Shown here in pieces: positions 34,901 to 46,035 of a stretch of DNA of 64,000 nt. The notes under the pieces were generated by a model. That model did no database searches, was not told the origin of the DNA, and saw only the letters and a list, made by a program, of their open reading frames with translations. The stretch spans positions 20,874,359-20,938,358 of the forward strand of contig CM029642.1 in NCBI GenBank assembly GCA_017311315.1, written 5' to 3'. This DNA comes from Dendrocalamus latiflorus (taxonomy: Eukaryota; Streptophyta; Magnoliopsida; Poales; Poaceae). Position numbers and translations under genes: made by a program. How positions within the stretch are numbered: the first letter of the stretch is position 1; each line of letters begins with the position of its first letter.

Positions 34901-37900
34901 AAATCAGGGCAGTCCTTCGCCCTCCACTTTTCCATTCCCACCCACAAAACATTTTGAAATAGAACTATATCTGGTTAAGTTCCCATGTCCGCCCTTGACC
35001 ATGGGCACGGCTATTCGAATAGTTTTGACTCTGCAGAGTTTGTACACTTTCACCACAAGAGATAATCAACTCGTTGCCCCACACGATTCCTTAGTCATGT
35101 GGTTGAGCAGACCATCACGGTGACTTTTCAAAGTATCTAGTCCCTTTTGTCATCTCACCCTATGGGCCGTTTTCACTTGCGGTGGGTCCCATACGTTGCA
35201 CGGGATGTTCCCCACGGCTACTAGCGTTATTCGGGCTCCACTCCCCTCAGCGCTAGTACGACTGGGAAACGTCACCCTCCACTCGGTGTCCCTTTAGGCC
35301 TCCCCTTGCCCTTGCATATCCACTCCTGTCCACTACCGGTGAGATGAGTCCGGGGGTTTCGATAAATTTACTTAGCCAAGTTGTATTTTACAGACTTGTG
35401 GTTGTACGGTTTTACACAGGATTTCATGACAAGATTCGGTCCTTAGGATTACCTGAGCGGTTCTACCACACTCCATAATTTGTGCTCCCACTGCACCACA
35501 TACCAGCCCCCAAACCATCCGCTCAGATATTTAAGCAACTTGGGATTTTTGGGAGCATAAAATAATCACGTCAAAATATATCAGTCATTCCCACCATGAC
35601 TGCCCAAACCAGTTCTTCATGATTTAAAATGACAATGATGTTTTGAGCATTTCAGCGTCCCCAAGTAACTATGTAGTACTAAGCATGGCGTATAATTACG
35701 GACTTATTTCCAATAGTTGTTACTATAATTTTACTAGGGTGACAAGGTTCACGTAATCAAGTATTCCAAAGGAGGGGTAATATTATTCAAGGTAAACAAT
35801 GGGCACATAACTAGAATATTAAACTAGACATGTATTTGCATATAAATTAACAGCATGCAATTTGATAATTTAAAACAAAGTAATTTGCGGAAAATGTAGG
35901 TTCAACATGATCAAAGTATTGACTCGCCTGGCGCGGTTTACCGTGGACTTAAGCTCACACGGTGCTTTCTCTTAAACTTCTACTCTTTGTCTTCACTTCG
36001 CTCTGACCACGCTTGATCCATGGAATCTTCAGGACTCCGATTCCTAATTACGCAGCAAACGACTGAATCCAAATGAAGGCAAATAACTCAAAGGATCCAA
36101 ATAAATCCGAATAAACTCAACTTTTGTATTATTATGAGTTAATGGGTGGTTTGGGTGATTTGAGACAAGGCCGGTGATGAATCGATCTTTTATTAACAAT
36201 TTCTTTTATTATTTTTATATTTATGAAGGAAGTTCTATGAGTTAGATTAGATCTATGGATTGGTATACAAGTTTAGCTGGGCATTATTTTGTCGAACGTT
36301 AATAGTCAGATCTTATACTATATACACGATGTATACAAATTTTTAGCCTATTGGATTAACCTTCAGAGCCCGGGTTTATAACAATTTATGATGTGATATT
36401 TTATGTATCCTCAGTTATCACTTAATTTAATTTGCATTACGATTCATTGGTATGGGCCTTAGCTTGTTATTCCATGCTAAACACTATTATTTATTAAATC
36501 TAGTGTTAAGATTTAATTAATGGCACCTTTATTATTTTATTTACACTTTAGTTATTATTGTTTGGCGTAGCTTTATTTAATCTAAACTTATCTTTCTAGA
36601 CAAAGTTTATCATATAGGGTCTTATTTTTAATATTGTTATTTGGTTAAATTTACCATTAGGATTTATTTAATGGTGGCAGGTTAACCATTGAGCCTATAT
36701 CTAAATTTTGATGAAGGGCAATCTTCATTAAATTTGGTTATTTAACCATATATGAACTAATCCAAATTTAAACCTTCAAAGAAAATCTCATTTATATCCT
36801 AACTAAATTTTATTAGCTCCTCTAAATTATTTCCAAAATTTCCCTTAATTTTTTTGAATTACATGGATCATAAAAACGAAATAAATAATAAAAAAATGGG
36901 TGTAAATGGTGCGGCTGTCTGGATTCGAACTGGGGACCTGGGGTTGCAAGCTTTTAGCGATTCTCTGTTAGCCAAGTGGGCCGGCGGCCTGGGCTGACTG
37001 AGAATGCGTAGGAAAGTAGAAGAGCAGTGGGTGGTGGGGGTCAAAACAGAGGACGCCGGGCCGAGCGGCGAGCATCCTTGCCGTCGATGAGCGGCGGCCT
37101 GTGAGGCTAGTGCAACCGGTAAAACGGATTGCCCGGAGCAGGAGGCAGCTCGGGGTGGCAGCGCGGTGGCCGGAATGGCGGCGAGGTAGGTGGGCGGTTG
37201 CTTGAAGCGGCCGGCGGCGGAGGTGGAGTGGGGCGCCGGCCGCCGGGGAGGAGAGGGAAAGGGGCGGCGCGCGCATGAGCGGGAGAAGGGCCAGTGGAAC
37301 TCACCTAGGTGGCGGGCGTGCCCGGAGGGGAGCCGAGGCGGGCTGGCGACGTGCATGGCGGCGGTGCGGGGGAGGTCACCGTGGCCGGCTCGCTACGGTG
37401 AGGGGGAGAGTAAGGCGGTGCTCGGGGAGGCTTGGCGGCGACCTGGAGATTCTCCCGGTGAAGGGAATCGAGCCGGGAGGCGACGGGCAGGAAACGGGGG
37501 CGGTGGCGGCGGTTTCGGCCGGCGACAGGGAAGGAGCCGCAGCGGTGAGCACGGTGCACGAAAATCAAATTGGTTTGGGGGAACGGCGGATGGGGAGTGG
37601 GCGCACACCGTGACGCGATCATCCCGGCCGGAGCTTCAACGGGTGGCCGAAATGGCGTGGAGGCGGCACGGCGACTCACGGGTTGAAGGGAAGGGGAGGC
37701 AGGGGAGGAAAGAAGATAGCGTGGGGGAGCAAGGGGGAGTCGGGGCCTATTTGTGCCGCAGAGGGGGTGGGAGAGGCGCGAAGGACCGAGCGACGGAGGG
37801 AGGTCTGGGCAGCGGGGTTGGCCTGCTGGGTAAAGCCCAGCGCGGGCTCGGCGTGCGCGGCGGCACAGGTGATGGCGACGGGGCACGGCTACAGGGCAGG

Positions 37901-38722
37901 GGCGCAGAGCGCGGCGACAGAGTGCGGCAGGGCGACAAGACGAGACGAGCACACGGTAATGATGGCCGTGAGCGTGCTGCGAAGCCAGAGGAAGCGGAGC
38001 ACAAGGATTAAAGAAGGTGACGCGGAGGGTTCATGGCCACAGAAGGGAGGAGGAAGAAGAAGAAAAGAATGGGGAAGGCAGGCGCATGGGGAAGAAATAA
38101 AGGAGGAAGAGGGGGCGGCCCGCGCAACAGAGAGATTGGGCGGGGGCAGGGGCAGTGAAAGAGAGGGAGGAAGAGAGAGGAAAGAAAGGGCCCCACATGT
38201 AATAGAGGGAAGGGAGGGAATGAAGGAAAAGAAGAGAGATAATGCTTGAGCAAAATTTTAGAATTTTGGATCTTTAATTTAAACTTTAATTCTCATTAGG
38301 ATTTGTTAATTTTAAGTTTTGCATGATTTCCAAAATTTGAATTTTAGCTCTAGTGTTAAGACTATTCTTGGATTTAATTACATAGTTTATGTATGTATAT
38401 ATTTGAGTTGTACTTTTATTTCGGGCATTTCCCTTTAACTAATTTATAAACCATGTTTTGATTTCGTAAATATATTTTTGGAATTACTTTCTCAGGGTTA
38501 GATACTACTTAAATTATTTGTATTTATTTATCTAATTATTTGTTTTGTTTTTTTTATGATTGCTATTTTGTGCTCGAGAATTATTTTCAGATATTATTTG
38601 CTCAACACAAAACTCAGGAAAACCCAGATAAGATGTCGAACCAAAATTCAAATGCCAGTAAGATGCAAATAAAATTTTTAAATTTCTCAAAATTTCAAAC
38701 ATCCAAAATTTAGGATGTTACA
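31902..38722 (-). mobile_element. Nested gypsy-type LTR element with a very long LTR and deleted interior
   Basis: Target duplications GTGCA at 31897-31901 and 38723-38727 bracket a unit starting TGTAGTACCC and ending GGATGTTACA. The sister copia LTR at about 41310 shows the uninterrupted GTGCATCA. On the minus strand the right LTR (38722-33146, about 5.6 kb) is followed by a tRNA-Met-type primer site at 33131-33142, about 0.9 kb of interior (33145-32221), and the last 319 bp of the left LTR (32220-31902), which match 33146-33464 without indels. Most of the left LTR and all gag-pol are deleted. The LTR shares segments with the gypsy LTR at 476-3372. Confidence 0.88.
33146..38722 (-). mobile_element. 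Long (about 5.6 kb) gypsy-type LTR
   Basis: It contains AT-rich sequence with AATCCAC-type words (33650-34600), a conserved LTR segment (34900-35560) inversely related to 2460-2830, and a GC-rich, purine-rich zone (36970-38240) with open frames on both strands that reflect composition rather than genes. It ends with ...TAGGATGTTACA. It may itself hold further small insertions that I cannot delimit. No host gene is supported in the 5.6 kb. Confidence 0.7.
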
Positions 38723-38920
38723 GTGCATCATATCGATGCTTCGACCACGGCTTCTAGGACTGTTTCGACCATGCCTAAGCACTGACCGTGGACTGCTGGC
38801 TAGACCATCGATCGTGGCTTCAACCATGGCACCAACCAGGCCTTCGACCATGCCTTCTCGCATATGGCTTCGACTATGGCACCGATGACCACAAACAAAT
38901 CATCAAGATTAATTCCAACA

Positions 38921-38934
38921 TTCTCCCCCTTAAT
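38921..38934 (-). other. Polypurine tract of the gag-only copia element
   Basis: The minus strand reads ATTAAGGGGGAGAA immediately before the LTR start TGTTGGAATTAATC, fixing the inner border of the 3' LTR at 38920. Confidence 0.88.
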
Positions 38935-39630
38935 CTTGATGGTTTGACTCACCGATATGGATCACCCACATCTTGCCACACGCAGAAGCTTCTTGCCGTA
39001 TGTTGCGGCCTCTCATCAGCGCCATGACCATAGCTTCTGTGACCACGATCACTTCGACCACAGCCATTTCGACCATGGTCTCTCTGACCACCGTCACTTC
39101 GACCACATTATCTTTGACCACGGTCACTTCGCATAGTAGCTTCGCGCTGCAGTTATTGTTGGTCTCACACCCACTTTTCCTCGTAGTAGCATCACACTGC
39201 CGTTGGCGCCGGCATCACACCGACTTCTCCCCTGCAGCGGTCTCACACCGCCATCGACCACTTGTCGGAATGACCACACGACAGCTTCACACCGCCATCG
39301 ACCACACAGCGGCTTCGCACTACTGTTGGCATTGTCGGTCTCACACCGACTTCACCTTGTAGCGGCATCACACTTCTATCAACCACATGTTAAAACTTCA
39401 GACAGCAGCTGTTGTTGACATTGTTGGTCTCACATCGACTTCTCCCTTGCAGCGGCATCACACCGCTACTGCTCGGCCTCACACCGAGGTGTGGTCGTTG
39501 GCTTCACACCGACTTCTGTGGTCGGCTTCACACCAATCTCTATTGTCAGCTTCACACCGACTTCTATTGTCGGCTTCACACTAACTTCTGGTGACAATGG
39601 CTTCACACCACCGTCACACTTCTTGACTCT
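38935..39630. repeat. Imperfect CACACCGACTTC / TTCGACCAC repeats inside the copia element
   Basis: Two motif families dominate: TTCGACCAC(A/G)..., spaced 15-25 bp, at 39040-39130, and (GG)CTTCACACCGACTTCT at 39225-39605, with five near-identical tandem copies at 39505-39595. It replaces the pol region expected after gag. Open frames across it are a by-product of the periodicity. Confidence 0.75.
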
Positions 39631-39825
39631 TCACAAAAGGGTTGGCTTATCATTACTCTGTATGTCACAAAGTAACACCTCTTCCTTTCTTTTCTCAGGA
39701 CACTTGTATACGAAGTGTCCTAACTCTTGGCAGTTATAGCACATCACCTTGGTTTTGTTGAACTTCCTTAGACCACCGCCACTGCTATTGCTGTCGAAGG
39801 AGCCCTTGCTTGCTGACGACTTCAT
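39631..39825 (-). CDS. Copia gag, zinc-knuckle portion
   Basis: A minus-strand frame of 64 residues contains the CCHC knuckle C-x2-C-x4-H-x4-C (CYNCQELGHFVYKC), preceded by a Gly/Ser-rich basic stretch, as at the C-terminal end of copia gag proteins that bind element RNA. It is separated from the gag core at 39979-40260 by about 150 bp with stops, so this copy's gag is probably not translated in one piece. No protease follows. Confidence 0.8.
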   Translation of the reverse strand: MKSSASKGSFDSNSSGGGLRKFNKTKVMCYNCQELGHFVYKCPEKRKEEVLLCDIQSNDKPTLL

Positions 39826-39978
39826 GCCGTCACATTTCTACTACTTCAACCACTCGATGTGAGTGAGGAGGAGCTGTCCATTGGCATTGCTGCTAACGGC
39901 ACGATGATGAATCCTCTCCTCATACGCCTTTAGCCGCCATATGGCCTCCATAAAAGGCATTTCCTCCAAATCGAAGTA

Positions 39979-40260
39979 CTACTCGATTGAGGCGACCATC
40001 TGGAGGAACTCGTTAGGCGCTGAGTCGAGGAGCTTCTTCATGAGCGCTGGGTCCTCCAGGGTTGTGTCGAGCGCACTGTACTTGCTCGCCATCCCACTCA
40101 ACTTCCCGGCAAAGTCGTCGATGGACTCTCCCTCCTGCATGCGTAGCACCACGAACTCATTTTGCAGAGTTTGCAGTCGGGCCTTTTGTACCTGGTTAGC
40201 CCCAAGGTATCTGGTCTGCAGAGAATCCCACACCTCCTTGGCTATCTTCTTCTTCACCAC
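39979..40260 (-). CDS. Copia gag core (UBN2 family)
   Basis: The 93-codon minus-strand frame shows the typical UBN2 gag pattern: AKEVWDSLQTRYLGANQVQKA, LQNEFVVLRMQEGESIDDFAGKL, and LLDSAPNEFLQMVASIE. This is the capsid domain of plant copia elements. Upstream (40260-40430) the reading frame continues toward the primer site with a stop near 40290, so the N-terminus is damaged. Confidence 0.82.
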   Translation of the reverse strand: MVKKKIAKEVWDSLQTRYLGANQVQKARLQTLQNEFVVLRMQEGESIDDFAGKLSGMASKYSALDTTLEDPALMKKLLDSAPNEFLQMVASIE

Positions 40261-40525
40261 CTGCAGAAGAAGGTCTTCGGGTATGGCTTAGAAGATGAAG
40301 GCCCGCGTCGACCTATCCTTCTTCACCTCCACGACCACTCCGGTCGGTGGACCGATGGCCTCCCAGATCCACTGGGCATCCATTAGCGCCTCCATCTTGA
40401 TCGCCACGCGGTGTAGTTGGAGGAAGTCAGCATTAGGTAATGGAAGGGCACGCCGCTGCTCCTTTGCCGCCTACTGCGCGCTGGTCGCCATCAACTCCGG
40501 TCATAAGTATTTGGACATACACCAT

Positions 40526-40537
40526 GCTCTGATACCA
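40526..40537 (-). other. Primer binding site of the gag-only copia element
   Basis: The minus strand reads TGGTATCAGAGC two bases after the LTR end ...CCCCACA, matching initiator tRNA-Met as in the other copia element of the window. Confidence 0.85.
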
Positions 40538-40539
40538 CG

Positions 40540-41511
40540 TGTGGGGAACAAACCATAGGATCTGCATGCCCAAACTCGAACGAGTGCTTCTATTGTCAGA
40601 CGGTGAATAGAGCAGCTCCGGTCGGTGCCTACGACTATGGTGGTGAAAACAGAGTACTGGAAGAACTAAGTCGAATGAGGCGGAGAGTGGTTGGGGCAAT
40701 TTTTCTTCCTTTTGTTCATTCTCAAACTACACAAGGATTACAGGGTATATATAGACACCAGAGCCACACAGGCCACTCACTCACTATGACTTTTGCTGCG
40801 CTACTCTGACCACGCTGCGTCTGCTACAGCGACGCACGACCACACCACTCAGCCGCCTGCCCATGCTGCTTCGCTCAGCTACCCATAACTGCTTACAGCG
40901 ACCAGTCGCCTGCCCATGCTGCTTCGCTTAGCCATCGATTGCTACTGTGACTAGTCAGTTTATCGACCAAGGTATGGACTGCGTCACCCTCGACGACAAG
41001 TGCTGACGCCTGCTACAGTTACTACCAACTACGATGACTGCTCGAGAGACTGGCCGCACGACCTCAGCCATTGGCTTCAACTTTGGCTTACAACTACCAT
41101 ACTGGTCGTTACGATCTCACACACAACATGGTCGTTATGACCATGCACAACCTGGTTGAAACCAACCATGCACACCCTGGTCGTGTATGACCACACAGAC
41201 CAGTCGTCTACGACCACAGTTGGTCGTAGCAATCACAAATAACGTGGTCGTAACTGACCACACACAACTTGGTCGTGACTGACCACGCACAACAACTCGA
41301 AGCTTCGACCGCAGTGCATCATCTCGATGCTTCGACCACAGCTTCTGGGACTGCTTCGACCACGCCTGAGCACCGATCGTGGACTGCTGGCCAGACCATT
41401 GACCATGGCTTCGACCACAGCACCGATCAGGCCTTCAACCACGTCTTCTCATATGTGGCTTCGACCATTGCACCGACGACCACGTACAAATTATCAAGAT
41501 TAATTCCAACA
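40540..41511 (-). mobile_element. 5' LTR of the gag-only copia element (972 bp)
   Basis: It starts TGTGGGGAACAAACC on the plus strand and ends ATTCCAACA at 41511, followed by the AACAA duplication. It aligns with the left LTR across its whole length apart from the nested insertion, and preserves the empty GTGCA site near 41313. A GTATATATAGACACC block near 40746 is the likely minus-strand promoter zone. Confidence 0.9.
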
Positions 41512-41516
41512 AACAA

Positions 41517-41740
41517 ATGGATGGAGGAGACATACCTTGCGCTGCCTGTGCACATGACGGCCATCAGCATAGCAAAAAATTTTTGCTCGTTTTCGTCCGC
41601 TGCCACCGGATGGGCACCAGTCGATTCTCCTCTCAAGGCTTGCAATTGGAGTTTCAATCGAGAAATGTCTCCGGACGCCGGATGAGCTACTCGACCAAGC
41701 AACCGCTGTATGCCACCGGCCTGATGCGAGGAGAGACAAG
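41517..41740 (-). other. Orphan open segment next to the copia insertion, function unknown
   Basis: The minus strand is open from about 41740 to 41545 (RVAHPASGDISRLKLQLQ ... ADENEQKFFAMLMAV) and then meets CAAG|GTATGT, a plausible splice donor. It could be an exon of a decayed gene interrupted by the copia element, or captured sequence. I recognise no domain. It joins the duplicated block at 41745. Confidence 0.3.
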
Positions 41741-42390
41741 GATGTTTAATTAGTATAAGGTTTTACGGAACACATCTGCTATCGGATCATGTGAAGTTAA
41801 AGGGCTTAAAGCGAGCTAAACCCCATTGTTATGCATGCACGAGTGGCCGAATCTCAAATTTGGAAGACGAAGGCACGGACGCAAAGTGGAATGGGCCAGC
41901 ACAGGCCCAGTACTCCGACCCGACCGCTGGCTCGTGCTCTGGGTTCGAGCCGCCTTTCCTTTCCTTTGTGGAATCCTGTCATTCTGCATCGTCGGCGGTG
42001 TGAGGTTGCACAGGCTGGATCGGACACGGCGAATCCACACCACACACTTGAACCGCATACAAGGCAAGTCCAGCACAAAAATGCCTTATCAAGACTGCCA
42101 CACATTCTTTCAGCACTCCCGATGCCTCGTAGGCCTATGTATCTCCTATACAGAGAAATGGAACGAGAAACACTTCCCATTTCGGGAATTAAATTTTGCT
42201 TGGCGGAAGTGCGGTAGATGATCACTCGATGCAACTTTTGGAGTAGGTAAACACTTCCATGCATTTCGAAAGGAATTAAATTTTGCTACAGCAATTTGAT
42301 TACGCGTGTACAGTTTTACAAACCGGCAATGTATGTACTCAACAAAATTGTATTAGGATTGTGGATCATCGGTTGTACTCGCGGGCCAAA
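41741..42390. repeat. Duplicated block (counterpart of 17087-17830 and 16130-16240)
   Basis: Collinear with the block downstream of kinase copy 1, but lacking the 195-bp MITE, so it shows the empty TTA site at 41829-41831. The last part (CAGCAATTTGATTACGCGTGTACAG...) matches 16130-16240, 57930-58030 and 58430-58530. No gene is supported. Confidence 0.75.
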
Positions 42391-42395
42391 CTGAA

Positions 42396-45351
42396 TGTAA
42401 CACCCTTGCTCCTTCCTAAGTTTAAAGTGCTACCACCTACTCTATAATATTATCAATTTCAACTTTTGCCACTGGTCTTGCAAAGCAATTCTTTTATTTA
42501 AATATCAATCAAACGACAAAAATCGGTACGCTTGACATTAAGCGCAGCAGAGGTATAAATTTGCTAATTACCAAAAAGGTACTCAACCATTCAAGGCTAA
42601 GTATGTAAACTGTAGATGATATGTGAATTACTGATGCACGTGAGACAACTGTTCTACTCCTATCCATACATGTTGCCTTCAACAATTCCTAAAAAAATAA
42701 CGATAAAGTAAGGGTGAGCCTGAAGACTCAGCAAGCATACGATAAAACAATAACATCACTTTAACAGCTCAATCGACATGAACCGCAAGCTGTAAATCAA
42801 CTCTATAACTATAAACTGTAAATCAAATCCATAACTGTAAACTGTAAATCCAATCTGTAACTGGAAAATGTAAATCCAATCTATAACTAGAAACTGTAAA
42901 TCCAATCTGTAACTGGAAACTGTAAATCAATTCTGTGTCATTGGTACTGTAGTCATCAAATCACATTTATGAACTGTAACCCAGAATCTCTGGGTTTTCT
43001 TCCTGTCTCCTGTTCGTAACCTGCCAATGCAATGCGATGCAATGAACCTCTGTATGCAGTTTATACCGGTATAGTGGAGTTGCTACACCCGTCGGTGAAA
43101 CTCCTCTACCTCCATCCCTGGAGGTGCCTACCGAAGTAGCTCTCGATTTCCCCACTGTCGTGGGAGGCCTACCGTCGTAGGTCCATGAGTGCAATACATA
43201 ATGCACCGTTGTATGCTGCTTATACCAGTATAGTGAAGTTGCATCATCCATTGGTGAAGCCCCTCTGCCTTTATCCCTAGAGGTGCCGAAGTAGGTCCTA
43301 TTTTTCCCACTGTGTGGGATGCCTACCGTTGTAGAGCTTTCATGATGCTCATGGTGCAATGCAAATGCAACATTCTTCAAATATTGATATTCAATTATAA
43401 GCATCACTCATCGCAGTACAATCAACAACAGAAAAGCCGGGATATCATTTCATAACACGACTTAAATCATGGCATAAAACAAATATCAGACATTCATCAC
43501 AATCCACTGTTCTACCATTACTTACTTGATTATTCCGTGGACGATGTGTGGAGGAGCGCCAAACCAAAACCTCCATCTGAAAGCATCACCCGAACCCTCA
43601 ACTTAACATTACAATTCACACAAGCATGCAAACAACAACGGTTCTACGCGTGCAGACAACCAACTACATTCCTACGCGTAAACCTGATACCAACAACCTC
43701 TCTCTCACCGGACACCTTCTCGATGTCCCGGTGCCCAAACGATCATAATTTAATGATCGTCATCTATAATCGCAGATAAATCTTATTTACACGTCTACCA
43801 TTTTTCTCTTCATTTTTTCTCCTCTTTTCTTTTCTTTTTTTTCTCTCCTTTTCTTTCTTTTCCCTTTTTCCTTCCTCTCCTTCTTTTCTTTTCCTTTTCA
43901 TTTTCTCTTCTCTCCGCTGGCGCTCATTTCTTTCCCCACTTTCTCTCTTTCTCGGTTGTCTCCTCCTCTCCCGATCCGATCGAACCTGGCGTTGCGCCTT
44001 CAGCTCTCCGGCGCTGTGTCGCCTCGGCCTCTCCCTAGTCCTGGCACCTCTGCTGTCGGCTCCTCCATGTACCGCCTCCCCTCGGCTCGACTGCGCCGTG
44101 GCTATGACACTACGCGTCATCTCTTGGCGCCCCTCACCGCCGGCGTCTCTCCTCGGCCTCCCTCTCGACCGGTGCTACGGTTTTCCCTCTACTACTCCTT
44201 CGGCCTCTTGTTGGCTCTGGCTCCTCGTCGCCCGAGCTCCTCACGCCATTTTGGTAACCCTAGGTTGACTCTAGGTTTGGGGCTATCGCCTAGCGGCTCC
44301 GGTTTGCTCTTCCTCTTCTTCCTTGACTCACCTCTTCTACTCCCTCCCCCTCTATTTATTCGATTTGATACTAGATTTTGATTTGCCCCTTTTTGATTTT
44401 CGGATCTACCCTGGGGTGGTTGTTTGGTGGCTCCGGCGGGGCTCAAGGTCATGCCATGCGGCGAGGGAGCATGCCATGGCCGTCGGTGCATGGTGTCCTT
44501 CCTACACCATGGTGGCTCACCTCCTCGGTACTATTTGCTCCCTCTGCTCTCTTCCTCTACCTCCGGCTGGTGCTCTCTATGCTGGTTCCCTAGTGCCCTA
44601 GCGATGCTATGTCATTCTGTTGATTGCTGGTTGGCTACGGGTCTGCATGATTTCATCTTAAGAATTTGCCGCTAATACTGAGAAAGGTTGGTGGGCTACC
44701 TTTTGTCGGGTGATTGTCGGGTTGCTTTTGGGCGAGGATGGTGACTTGTGCTCGGCGGCCACTTTCTCGGTCGTGGGCGTGCTGGGTGGCCTTGGCGGTG
44801 GTCTTCTCCGCTACGGCTCGCAGCCCCGGTTGGCCCCTTGCCGCCTTCCTACTGCTGTTTGGCACTTCCTGGTGCTTGTCTGTGGTGGCTGATGCTCTGT
44901 AATCGAAGGGTTTGAGGGTTTGGGAATGAGACTGGAGGGAGAACTGGCTTGCTAGAGCCGTGATGTTTCTTCTCCCTATCTTTTGCTCGATTGGTTGTGT
45001 GTGGTAATTGGCCTGTGGCTGTGAGGTGTTTTCTCGATGCTTTGCTGTCCTCTTTATGGCTCAGTGACTGGGTTATCCAGAGAGGTCAGGCTGTCCCTTA
45101 CTGTAGCCCGACTGTAGCAGCCGAATGATATTTCTGGGTTTTGGGTATTTGGCCGGTTGCTATGGTATTTTTTGCAAATATCTCAGGTTTGTTTATGTCG
45201 AGTGATGACTCTATAGTTATGAGAGGTGCCGATTGGCCCCTAGACAGTCAGGTATCTCTGTGAATGGACTACCCTACTCAAAATTAACCTCTAGAGTTCT
45301 GACGGCAATTTCTTCGCTTTCCTTTCTTTTTTCTTTCCCACGGGTGTTACA
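42396..45351 (-). mobile_element. Solo gypsy LTR (2956 bp) with target duplication
   Basis: The unit begins TGTAACACCC and ends with the perfect inverse GGGTGTTACA. CTGAA flanks it on both sides (42391-42395 and 45352-45356). Three paralogous empty sites read through without it (16230, 58026, 58527). Orientation is inferred from the GACTCAGCAAG block near 42730, the inverse of the gypsy GCTGAGTC motif. It contains a 26-bp tandem repeat (42790-42930), duplicated ACCGGTATAG segments (43060, 43215), a pyrimidine tract (43790-43930) and a GC-richer half with compositional open frames. No gag-pol: formed by recombination between two LTRs. Confidence 0.93.
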
Positions 45352-45356
45352 CTGAA

Positions 45357-46035
45357 CTCACATCTGATTCGACGTGTTTATCAGTTGTTACTGAACCATA
45401 ATATCTGAACAAGAAGTCAGTTCGTCCACTTGGTGTGCCCAGCACTTCTGATACCTCGCAGGCCTATGTGTATGTGTAACATCCTACTCTTTAGTACCAT
45501 ATTGCCGGTTTATGTTGAGTTACACTAGCATATAATACCTATTGGTTTAAATGGTAGCATTTCTAGGTTAACATTTTGTATTTATAGATTTCTTATTAGA
45601 ATTGTTTTCCCTTATTTTCTCTTGTGGAAACATTTTAATATCCTTGTACTATGTCAGTGTCTTCTACTGGGAAAATTACTCATATATTTTTTTTTATTAT
45701 TCCTGGGGCTTGCATATTTTGAAATCAAGTTAATCAACTGCTTTGGACTACGCTTTTGACAGACAACCAATTATGTCTTTTTGGGAAGGTGTTGTGCAAT
45801 TCTGTTAGACATGTTTCAGTTCCCCATTTCAGTCTTTTTTTATGTGTTCATAACCCATAAACAGTACCCGGTCACCTGAGAATAATGCCACTATCTCCTC
45901 TTTCTATGGACAATTGAATAGTACACATTACCTATCAACATGCAAAAGTACAGTTATGTAATACTCATACTTTAATTGGAACTCAAATAGTGTGATTGTA
46001 ACTTCTAAAAACGAGGAAATATAATCCATGGCGCA
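45357..46035. repeat. 3' flank of the intact receptor-kinase gene
   Basis: Near-identical to 17831-18494 and 58560-59219. It contains the presumed 3' UTR of the intact gene. No other gene is seen. Confidence 0.75.

Larger units (their letters stand above)
31097..41511 (-). mobile_element. Gag-only (non-autonomous) copia element carrying a nested LTR element
   Basis: Target duplications AACAA at 31092-31096 and 41512-41516 bracket the element. On the minus strand: 5' LTR 41511-40540, primer site 40537-40526, gag about 40310-39631, a repeat-rich stretch 39630-38935, polypurine tract 38934-38921, and 3' LTR 38920-31097. The 3' LTR is interrupted by a 6.8-kb element at 31902-38722. Apart from that insert, the internal region is only about 1.6 kb and has no protease, integrase or reverse transcriptase, so it is a non-autonomous derivative that relied on another copia for mobility. 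Confidence 0.92.

Noticed and set aside
36905..36975. tRNA-like stretch on the minus strand (GTTCGAATCC box and TGGCTAACAG)
   Set aside because: The T-stem does not pair (CCCAG against CAGAC) and no acceptor stem closes. At most it is a tRNA-derived motif within the long LTR.
37190..38249. Several long overlapping open frames on both strands in GC-rich DNA
   Set aside because: They overlap in most frames, are rich in Arg/Gly/Pro/Ala from composition, have no domain, and lie inside the long LTR.
43764..44602. Open frames in the solo LTR
   Set aside because: They lie wholly within the LTR bounded by CTGAA duplications; Arg/Lys- or Leu/Ser-rich, with no domain.
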